Source of the DNA: an uncultured Eubacteriales bacterium
Lineage (GTDB): Bacteria; Bacillota; Clostridia; Oscillospirales; Acutalibacteraceae
Assembly (NCBI GenBank): GCA_934552855.1
Contig: CAKTEU010000024.1
Coordinates: forward strand, 1-31,271
DNA length: 31,271 bases
Reading direction: 5' to 3'
The translations under genes were made by a program, and so were the position numbers. Shown here piece after piece: positions 1-6,658 of the stretch. Numbering within the stretch: the first letter of the stretch is position 1; every line of letters starts with the position of its first letter. The notes beneath the pieces were generated by a model. That model made no database searches, was not told where the DNA came from, and worked only from the letters and a program-made list of their open reading frames with translations.

Positions 1-120
1 TTTTGACATTCCGCTTGCACCGTATGGAAACCAAAAGTCTTTTTGGTTACTTTTGTGATGATTGACAAAAGTAACCCCGAACGGAGTGGCGGTGGGTTTA
101 AGTGCACAAGCAAATAAAAA
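1..120 (+). repeat. Dispersed hairpin repeat element, copy A (5' end cut by window edge)
   Basis: The core is a perfect 12-bp inverted repeat GGTTACTTTTGT / ACAAAAGTAACC with an 8-base loop (45-76). It is followed by a conserved tail that includes CCGAACGGAGTGGCGGTGGG and a GTGCACAAGCAA-like stretch. The same element recurs at 6197-6335 in the same orientation and at 5523-5830 inverted. The upstream segment (CCGCTTGCACCGTATG) also matches the inverted copy. Downstream, 122-235 holds a degenerate G-rich hairpin-like stretch and an AT-rich GATAAT-type minirepeat, but no gene. The loop differs from copy C while both stem arms are kept, which points to selection on structure or to a mobile palindromic unit. 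Confidence 0.75.
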
Positions 121-249
121 GACACAACTTTGTACAGACGGGGCTTGAACCGCCAATGGAATTTTACCGTTTGCACTGCATTCCAAAGCAGATAATAGAT
201 AAGAGATAATAAATAATAGATAACAGATATTTTATATCGGAGATTAACA

Positions 250-3200
250 ATGACAGCCTTTACAAAAATTCTTCAGCAAAGCGAGGAATACCTCGCCGCA
301 AAAAAAAGCATTGACGAATACCGCCTTCCGATGGGTATAATCGGTCTTTCCTCCGCCGCAAAAGCACACTATATCTCTGCACTTTGCGAGCAGACGGCAA
401 AAAAAGCCCTTGTTATTTGCCCGGACGAAGCCGCCGCACTCAAAACCGTTCAGGATCTCGGTGCATTTTCAAAAAATGTGCTTTTTTATCCTGCCCGTGA
501 TTTTCATTTTCGCTCCTCTGACAGCAGTTCAAAGGAATACGAACAACAGCGCATCGGCGTACTTTCAAAAATCCTTTCCGGTGATTTTTCGTTTGTTGTT
601 TGCAGCGTTCAGGCGGCAATGCAGCTAACCATGCCGAAAGATGAGCTTAAAAAACGTACCGTTCGCATTGTTTCCGGCGAAGACCTTGAGCCGGCAGCCC
701 TTGTCGGTGCGCTTTCCGCTTCGGGTTACGTCCGCACAGAGCAGGTTGACGGCGAGGGTCAGTTTTCTCAAAGGGGCGGCATAATTGACTTTTTCCCGCC
801 GGGAAGAAGCGAACCCGTTCGTGTTGAATTTTGGGGAGACAGCGTTGATTCAATTTCTTCGTTTGAAACCGAAAGCCAGCGCAGAACCGAAATGATTGAC
901 GAGGTTCTTGTTACTCCGTCCTCTGAGGTACTTTTTGAAAACGACGAAGCCCTGCTTGAAGCATTGAAAGATTTTTCCCTGCACATCAAAGGTAAGGGCG
1001 CAACAAAAATCAAGGCTACCATTGACGAGGACATTTCAAAAATCGAAAACGGCGTTCGCCTTTCCTGCCTTGACCGATATCTTCCGCTGGCCTATGAAAA
1101 AACGGAAACCCTTTTTGACTATATGAGCGGCTGCCTTTTCTTTGTCAGCGAAAGCCTTGGCGTGAAGCAAAGGGCGGAATCCTCGTCAAAGCTTTTGCTT
1201 GAAGACGTTAAGGCGATGGTTGAGGACGGCTTTCTCACAAAAGGGCTTGACAGGTTTATGCTTTTGCCGCATGAGCTTTTTGCACTTTATGAAGAACGGG
1301 GTGCAATTTTTGTTGATAACCTTGCAAGAGGTTCGTTTGATGTTCCGGTCAAAGACCTTGTCAGCATAAGCTGCGCAGTTAACTCCGGCTGGGACGGAAC
1401 ACTTTCCTATCTTCTTGAGGACATTGAACCGTTTTTGAAACGGAACTTCACCGTTGTTGTCATGGCCGGTACTGAAAAAAGTGCAAAGGAGCTTGCCTAT
1501 GACCTTGAAACCGAAGGCATTAAGGCGCATTACTTCCCCGTTATTCCGGCGGAGTTTCCGCCTTTTTCGGTCAGCATTGTTTCAGGCTTTGTCAGTTCGG
1601 GATTCGGCTATCAGGGGCTTTTGTTTGAGCTGTTTTCAATTTCAAGAAAAAGCAGTATTTCACAGCGAAAAATCAAAAAGCGTTTTTCCGGCGGAAAGGG
1701 TATTGCAAGCCTTGAAGAACTTTCAAAGGGAGATTATGTTGTTCACGCCGTTCACGGCATAGGCATTTTTGACGGAATCAAAACGATAAAGGTTGAAGGA
1801 AAAATCAAAGACTTTATCAAAATAAATTTCCGAGGTAACGACGTTTTGTATGTTCCGGTCACTCAGCTTGACCTCATTTCAAAGTATATCTCGCCAAAAG
1901 ACACCGACCGTGCGGTGAAACTGAACCGACTCGGTTCGGACGAATGGAAAAAAACAAAATCAAAGGTTCGCTCCGCCGTAAAGGATATGGCGAAAGAACT
2001 GACAAAAATATACGCAAAGCGGCTTGAGGCAAAGGGCTTTGCATTTTCGGAAGACTTTGATATGCAAAACGACTTTGAACGTCGGTTTGAATATGACGAA
2101 ACAGACGACCAGCTTATTGCAATTGACGAGATTAAAAACGATATGCAAAAGCCGTATCCCATGGACAGACTTCTTTGCGGCGATGTTGGTTTCGGAAAAA
2201 CCGAAGTTGCCCTTCGTGCGGCATTCAAATGCGTTGCGGACGGAAAGCAGTGCGCCGTTCTTGTTCCGACAACCATACTTGCTTTTCAGCATTACCAAAC
2301 CATAAAAAAACGCTTTGACGGGTTCCCGATTGAAATTGAAATGCTCTCTCGGTTCAGAACAACGTCACAACGCACAAAAATCAAAAAAGCACTCAAATCC
2401 GGCGGAATCGATTTGATTGTCGGCACACATTCGCTGATTTCAAGGGGCGTTGAATTTAAAGACCTCGGTCTGCTTATTGTTGACGAGGAGCAGCGTTTCG
2501 GCGTTGCGCAAAAGGAAAAGCTCAAGGAGAAGTTTCCGCTTGTTGATGTTCTTACCCTTTCGGCAACACCGATTCCCCGAACGCTCAACATGGCAATGAC
2601 CGGCATTCGTGATATGTCCGTTCTTGAAATGCCGCCGTCAGACCGTCACCCGGTTCAAACCTATGTCATTGCGCAGGACATGGACATGATAACGGAAGCA
2701 ATTGAACGGGAGCTTAGAAGGGGCGGACAGGTTTATTATCTTCATAACAGAACCGAAACAATCGACCGTGTTGCCGCAAAGCTCAAGGAGCGGATTCCGG
2801 AAGCAAGAATAGGCATAGGTCACGGAAAAATGAGCGAAGAAGAGCTCAGCGAAGTTTGGCGGCAGCTTCTTGAAGGCGAAATTGATATTCTCGTCTGCAC
2901 AACAATTATTGAAACCGGCGTTGACGTTCCGAACGCTAACACGCTCATCATTGAAAATGCCGACCGTTTGGGTCTTGCTCAGCTTCATCAGATTAGAGGT
3001 CGAGTCGGCAGAAGTGCAAGGCGCGCCTTTGCGTACCTCACCTATAACCCGCAAAAGCAGCTTTCACCCGAAGCTGAACGCAGACTTTCCGCAATCAGAG
3101 AGTACACCGAATTCGGTTCGGGCTTCAGAATTGCCATGCGTGACCTTGAAATCAGGGGAGCCGGAAACGTTCTCGGCGCAGAGCAGCACGGACACATGGA

Positions 3201-3744
3201 AGCCGTCGGATATGATATGTATTTAAAGCTTCTTTCAGAAGCGGTTGAAAACCGAAAGGGAGAAGAAAAAAGCACCTTGGCTGACGAGGACAACGAATGT
3301 CTTATTGACATTGCCGTTGATGCGCACATTCCGGAAAATTATATTGAATCGGTCAAAAACAGATTGTTCATGTATAAGCGCATTGCCTGCGTCAAAACAA
3401 AGGACGATGCACAGGACGTTATTGATGAATTTATTGACCGCTTCGGCGAACCGCCGCAAAGCGTTCTCGGTTTGATTGAAATTGCTCTTGTCAGAAATCG
3501 CTGCACCGGTCTCGGCATTTATGAAATTTCACAGCGGGGAGAAATGCTTCTCATCTTCCTTCAAAAGCTTGAGCCTGAGTATATTGCAATGCTTTCAAAG
3601 CTTATGCGGAGCAGGGTTATGGTGAGTGCGGGAAAAACAAGGCCGTATCTTTCCGTAAAACTCGGAAACTTCACTGCACTTGAAACGCTCGGTGAAGTTC
3701 TTACAATCCTTGAAACGGCAAAGGCGGCTCACAACGAAAAATAA
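250..3744 (+). CDS. mfd: Transcription-repair coupling factor (Mfd)
   Basis: DNA translocase that removes RNA polymerase stalled at lesions and recruits UvrA for nucleotide excision repair. At 1164 aa it is full length for the family. Visible regions are a UvrB-like N-terminal part with QFSQRGGIIDFFPPGR (about 172-187), a CarD-like RNA polymerase interacting domain starting near GDYVVHAVHGIGIF (about 494), and a RecG-like helicase core. The core has Walker A GDVGFGKT (about 644-651), DEEQ (745-748), SATPIPRT (about 774-781) and GRVGRS (about 917-922). After it comes the TRCF motif region with GAGNVLGAEQHGH and a C-terminal UvrA-inhibitory domain. The ATG start follows GGAGA with a 6-base gap. 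In many Firmicutes pth precedes mfd, but the upstream gene lies outside the window. A terminator hairpin follows the stop directly, so malQ is a separate unit. Confidence 0.98.
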   Translation: MTAFTKILQQSEEYLAAKKSIDEYRLPMGIIGLSSAAKAHYISALCEQTAKKALVICPDEAAALKTVQDLGAFSKNVLFYPARDFHFRSSDSSSKEYEQQRIGVLSKILSGDFSFVVCSVQAAMQLTMPKDELKKRTVRIVSGEDLEPAALVGALSASGYVRTEQVDGEGQFSQRGGIIDFFPPGRSEPVRVEFWGDSVDSISSFETESQRRTEMIDEVLVTPSSEVLFENDEALLEALKDFSLHIKGKGATKIKATIDEDISKIENGVRLSCLDRYLPLAYEKTETLFDYMSGCLFFVSESLGVKQRAESSSKLLLEDVKAMVEDGFLTKGLDRFMLLPHELFALYEERGAIFVDNLARGSFDVPVKDLVSISCAVNSGWDGTLSYLLEDIEPFLKRNFTVVVMAGTEKSAKELAYDLETEGIKAHYFPVIPAEFPPFSVSIVSGFVSSGFGYQGLLFELFSISRKSSISQRKIKKRFSGGKGIASLEELSKGDYVVHAVHGIGIFDGIKTIKVEGKIKDFIKINFRGNDVLYVPVTQLDLISKYISPKDTDRAVKLNRLGSDEWKKTKSKVRSAVKDMAKELTKIYAKRLEAKGFAFSEDFDMQNDFERRFEYDETDDQLIAIDEIKNDMQKPYPMDRLLCGDVGFGKTEVALRAAFKCVADGKQCAVLVPTTILAFQHYQTIKKRFDGFPIEIEMLSRFRTTSQRTKIKKALKSGGIDLIVGTHSLISRGVEFKDLGLLIVDEEQRFGVAQKEKLKEKFPLVDVLTLSATPIPRTLNMAMTGIRDMSVLEMPPSDRHPVQTYVIAQDMDMITEAIERELRRGGQVYYLHNRTETIDRVAAKLKERIPEARIGIGHGKMSEEELSEVWRQLLEGEIDILVCTTIIETGVDVPNANTLIIENADRLGLAQLHQIRGRVGRSARRAFAYLTYNPQKQLSPEAERRLSAIREYTEFGSGFRIAMRDLEIRGAGNVLGAEQHGHMEAVGYDMYLKLLSEAVENRKGEEKSTLADEDNECLIDIAVDAHIPENYIESVKNRLFMYKRIACVKTKDDAQDVIDEFIDRFGEPPQSVLGLIEIALVRNRCTGLGIYEISQRGEMLLIFLQKLEPEYIAMLSKLMRSRVMVSAGKTRPYLSVKLGNFTALETLGEVLTILETAKAAHNEK

Positions 3745-3750
3745 AAGCAC

Positions 3751-3786
3751 TCGCTGCGATCGAAAAACGGCCGCAGCGACTGTTTT
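3751..3786 (+). terminator. Rho-independent terminator after mfd
   Basis: The arms TCGCTGCG (3751-3758) and CGCAGCGA (3772-3779) pair perfectly, with some further pairing towards the loop. A run of five T follows at 3782-3786. It lies 7 bases after the mfd stop codon. Confidence 0.8.
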
Positions 3787-3806
3787 TGGTTATTACTTTC
3801 AAACTC

Positions 3807-3835
3807 TTGCTTCTTTTTGTGTTTTGTAGTATACT
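3807..3835 (+). promoter_or_regulatory. Sigma-A type promoter of malQ
   Basis: TTGCTT (3807-3812) and TATACT (3830-3835) are separated by exactly 17 bases, about 37 bases before the malQ start. The position between the mfd terminator and malQ fits an independent transcription unit. No operator-like repeat is evident around it. Confidence 0.65.
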
Positions 3836-3871
3836 GAATTGAATAAACATTTTTTTGGGAGTTTTTAAAAA

Positions 3872-5371
3872 ATGAATCATACTCGCACAGGCGGCGTTTT
3901 GCTTCACCTCTCCTCACTGAACGGACCTTTCGGAGTCGGCGTAATGGGAAAAGAAGCTTATGCTTTTGCCGATAAACTTCAAAGAACCGGCTTCAAGCTT
4001 TGGCAGATGCTTCCGCTTTGTCCGGTTGACCATACCGGCTCGCCTTATTGTTCGGTCAGCGCATTTGCCGGGAACATCTCTTTCATTGATCCCCGCCTTT
4101 TGAAAGAGGACGGACTTGTTACCGACGAAGAGGTCAGAGAAAACGAATTTTCCGGTTCGCCTTATATCGCCGACCAAAAGTTTGCCCATGAAAAAAGGCT
4201 TTCGCTTTTAAGAAAGGCTTTTTCAAGAATCGACGACGACACAAAAACGCTCATTGAACTTTTCGCCTTGCAAAACGAATGGGTTCGCCCGTTTGCACTT
4301 TACTGCGCAATCAAAGATTTTCACGAAGGAAAGCCGTGGTGGGAGTGGGACAAAAAGTATTCCCATTACAAAACCGCTCTTTCTCATGCCGACAAATTCA
4401 AGGCCGAAACCGACTTTTATATCTTCACTCAATACGTTTTTTTCACTCAGTTCCGCTCGCTTAAAGAATACGCAAACAGCAGGGGAATTTCGATTTTCGG
4501 CGATATGCCGATTTATGTCAGCCGTGACAGCGTTGACGTTTGGAGCAATACGGAGCTTTTCCTCATTGATGAGGACACTCTTTTGCCGTCAAAAGTTGCG
4601 GGTGTTCCGCCGGATTATTTTTCCGAAAACGGACAGCTTTGGGGCAATCCGCTTTACGATTGGAAAAAAATGGAAAAGGACGGCTACCGTTGGTGGATAG
4701 GCCGCATCGGTGCGGCGCTCAAGCTTTTTGACAGGGTACGAATTGACCATTTCAGAGCGTTCGCTTCCTACTGGGCTGTACCCGCCGAAAGCAAAACAGC
4801 AAAAAACGGTGAATGGCTCAAGGGTCCCGGCATGAAGCTTTTTGAAAAAATTCATGCCGCTTTGCCCGATGCCGATATCGTTGCCGAAGACCTCGGAACG
4901 TTCGGAGAAGATGTTGTAAAACTTCTTGATGATACCGGTTTCCCCGGAATGAGGGTTATTCAATTCGGCTTTGACGTGAACTCAAACAGTACACATCTTC
5001 CGCATAACTATGACAAAAACTGTGTTGCTTATGTCGGAACGCATGACAACAACACAATCTTAGGCTGGCTTTGGGAGGCAAGCGAAGCGGAACGTGCCTT
5101 TGCGCTTAGGTATTGCTGTTTCGGCGGAAACAACTGGGGCGAAGGCGGTTTTCATTCCGGCTCTTGCCGTGCAGTGATTGAGGCCGTTTGGCGCAGCAGT
5201 GCAAACACCGCAATCGTTGCAATTCAGGATATGTGCGGTTTTGGTGCGGACGCAAGAATGAACAAGCCCGGAACATGCGATGACAACTGGAGTTTCAGAA
5301 TATCCGCCGATGCGCTTTCGGGAATTGATGAGGGATATTACAAGGAAATTAACAGCGTTTATCGCAGATGA
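3872..5371 (+). CDS. malQ: 4-alpha-glucanotransferase (amylomaltase, GH77)
   Basis: Transfers alpha-1,4-glucan segments between maltooligosaccharides in the cytoplasm, for use of maltodextrin and glycogen. The 499-aa length is usual for bacterial MalQ. GH77 signatures are present: the N-terminal GGVLLHLSSLNGPFGVG sugar-binding stretch, the nucleophile Asp292 in VRIDHFR, the acid/base Glu339 in VAEDLG, and the transition-state Asp392 in VGTHDNNT. The start ATG lies 10 bases after GGGAG. It has its own promoter and no maltose transport or phosphorylase genes beside it, so it is probably a stand-alone gene here. No clear terminator follows. Overlapping weak inverted repeats at 5389-5430 (TTTTCAAC/GTTGAAAA and ATTATGCG/CGCATAAAT) may serve as one. 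Confidence 0.97.
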   Translation: MNHTRTGGVLLHLSSLNGPFGVGVMGKEAYAFADKLQRTGFKLWQMLPLCPVDHTGSPYCSVSAFAGNISFIDPRLLKEDGLVTDEEVRENEFSGSPYIADQKFAHEKRLSLLRKAFSRIDDDTKTLIELFALQNEWVRPFALYCAIKDFHEGKPWWEWDKKYSHYKTALSHADKFKAETDFYIFTQYVFFTQFRSLKEYANSRGISIFGDMPIYVSRDSVDVWSNTELFLIDEDTLLPSKVAGVPPDYFSENGQLWGNPLYDWKKMEKDGYRWWIGRIGAALKLFDRVRIDHFRAFASYWAVPAESKTAKNGEWLKGPGMKLFEKIHAALPDADIVAEDLGTFGEDVVKLLDDTGFPGMRVIQFGFDVNSNSTHLPHNYDKNCVAYVGTHDNNTILGWLWEASEAERAFALRYCCFGGNNWGEGGFHSGSCRAVIEAVWRSSANTAIVAIQDMCGFGADARMNKPGTCDDNWSFRISADALSGIDEGYYKEINSVYRR

Positions 5372-5453
5372 CGGCAGTATGTCTTTTGAAGTTTTCAACA
5401 TGATTATGCGTAAACGTTGAAAATCTCCGCATAAATTTTATAGGAAAACGTCG

Positions 5454-5473
5454 GGGCGGATTTTGTTCCGCCC
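5454..5473. repeat. Short GC-rich hairpin in the malQ-hydratase gap
   Basis: GGGCGGA (5454-5460) and TCCGCCC (5467-5473) form a perfect 7-bp stem with a 6-base loop. An A-run follows on the plus strand, so it does not look like a terminator in either direction. It sits beside the inverted hairpin element (copy B), at the place where other copies carry a GGGTCGG hairpin, and may be part of the same composite repeat. Confidence 0.45.
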
Positions 5474-5522
5474 AAAAAAACAACCGTTTGCACCGCCGAG
5501 GAAGTAATTTTTGAAGATGGTT

Positions 5523-5830
5523 CTTTTCCATTGCTCGTGCACTTTAACCCAACTCCACTCCGTTCGGGGTTACTTTTGTCGGTTGATACAAAACAAAGCG
5601 ATGAAAAGCCGGATTGACGAGGACTTTTACATCGTATTTCCGCCTTGACAGCGTCTAAAATGCTCGCAATGGAGCAACCATTGCTGTGCTTTTATCCTTG
5701 TCAAAACAAAAATACGAATGCAAAATCCACTCGCCCCTCCGACTTTCCATCGCTTGCCAAAAAATCGCTTGTTTCATACGGTGCAAGCGGAATGTCAAAA
5801 TTTTCTTTTGCGGGGGAAAAAGAAAATTTA
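5523..5830 (-). repeat. Dispersed hairpin repeat element, copy B (inverted, apparently interrupted)
   Basis: Read on the minus strand this matches copies A and C at both ends. The upstream part (C-rich start, GCTTGCACCGTATG, AAGCGATTTTTTGG) lies at about 5753-5830. The downstream part (ATCAACCGACAAAAGTAACC, then CCGAACGGAGTGG and GTGCACGAGCAATGGAAAAG) lies at 5523-5588. Between them is about 170 bp that copy C lacks, splitting what would be the first stem arm. That segment contains a small hairpin, GCAATGG / CCATTGC (5666-5684), and no credible gene. It may be an insertion into the repeat, or A and C may be deleted versions. Confidence 0.6.
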
Positions 5831-6196
5831 GTGCCATTCATTGCACCTACCGAAAAGCAGACATAAAGGCAATGTACCTTTGGACGCTGCTCGGCTACAA
5901 AAGGAAACGTGACAAGCGGTTCAGTTTACATAGGCAAAAGCTTAAAGCGATTCCCTTCCAATCGCAGCTTTCTACTGAAGATAAGGTTTGCGTTTTCGAT
6001 AAAACGTTCCTAAAATCAAAAATGTAAAGCCTTGCACAAAAAATCCGTGAGCAGATAAAAGCAGAAACTTCATTTTTAGTATACTCTGATTTTAAATCAT
6101 AACAGAGTGTGGTTTAAGGAAATAACGGATTGATGTTTTCTTATGGCGAGATAGAACATTCTGATGTGTAGCCGCATTAGAGGACGATAACGGAAT
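5831..6196. other. Gene-free segment between inverted repeat copies B and C
   Basis: This 366-bp stretch is flanked by inverted copies of the same element. No reading frame in it shows recognisable motifs or a convincing ribosome binding site. The longest open frame (5686-6027, plus) runs across the repeat boundary and its peptide is low-information, rich in Lys, Arg and Phe. A TATA-like stretch with an imperfect inverted repeat lies near 6080-6105. I see nothing else definable. Confidence 0.4.
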
Positions 6197-6335
6197 TTTT
6201 TCCCCGCAAAATTCTCGTTTCGTCCGACCTTGCGGCGTACCGAAAAGCGATTTTTTGGTTACTTTTGTATCAACCGACAAAAGTAACCCCGAACGGAGTG
6301 GCGGTGGGTTTAAGCACACGAGCAATGGAAAAGGC
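6197..6335 (+). repeat. Dispersed hairpin repeat element, copy C
   Basis: This is the most complete uninterrupted copy. The perfect stem GGTTACTTTTGT / ACAAAAGTAACC (6257-6288) encloses the 8-base loop ATCAACCG. The tail includes CCGAACGGAGTGGCGGTGGG, a CACACGAGCAATGGAAAAG-like stretch and then a GGGTCGG hairpin. The 32 bp around the stem match copy A except for the loop. No protein-coding potential is seen. Confidence 0.75.
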
Positions 6336-6346
6336 TTATTTAGTAC

Positions 6347-6568
6347 GGGTCGGACCCGTGCCGACCCATGAACGTATCATTCTGCACCGTGCAAATTTAT
6401 ACAACTTTTTGTGGTTAAACCAAACATGATGCAACAAATTTACATGACAAAAACGGTGTGGTTTCACGGGAGCCTCGCGAGACTCCCCTACGAATTAAAC
6501 CTTACCGTTTTGCAACAAATTTATGTGGTGCAAACAGTTTGGTTCTTGGGTCGGCACAGGTCCGACCC
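6347..6568. repeat. Cluster of three GGGTCGG-type palindromic repeats
   Basis: Hairpins GGGTCGG-N7-CCGACCC lie at 6347-6367 and 6548-6568, with a variant hairpin GGGAG...CTCCC around a CTCGCGAG core at 6468-6487. The two outer copies face opposite ways: GTAC precedes the first and follows the last. Between the hairpins is a degenerate unit beginning GCAACAAATTTA at 6431 and 6512, 81 bp apart, with a weaker form at 6390. The same unit and hairpin recur at 13471-13617 between yhaM and yitT. This is a REP- or MITE-like family, with no coding capacity. Confidence 0.7.
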
Positions 6569-6658
6569 GTACAAACCGAAAAAATTAAACTGCTGTATCC
6601 TAAGCTAAGATAAAGAATAAAACCATTCAAAGTACACAACCGAAAGGAAGGAATAAAT

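Noticed and set aside
140..185. tRNA-like T-arm (GGTTCAAGCC on the minus strand)
   Set aside because: The stem around it does not pair (two mismatches in five) and no acceptor or anticodon arm can be drawn. It aligns better with the degenerate hairpin that follows repeat copy C.
5454..5473. Terminator for malQ
   Set aside because: The hairpin is good, but A-rich sequence follows it on the plus strand, so it lacks the T-run needed for that direction.
5686..6027. 113-aa plus-strand open frame in the malQ-hydratase gap
   Set aside because: It overlaps the repeat copy B boundary, has no ribosome binding site, and the peptide is a Lys/Arg/Phe-rich string without motifs.
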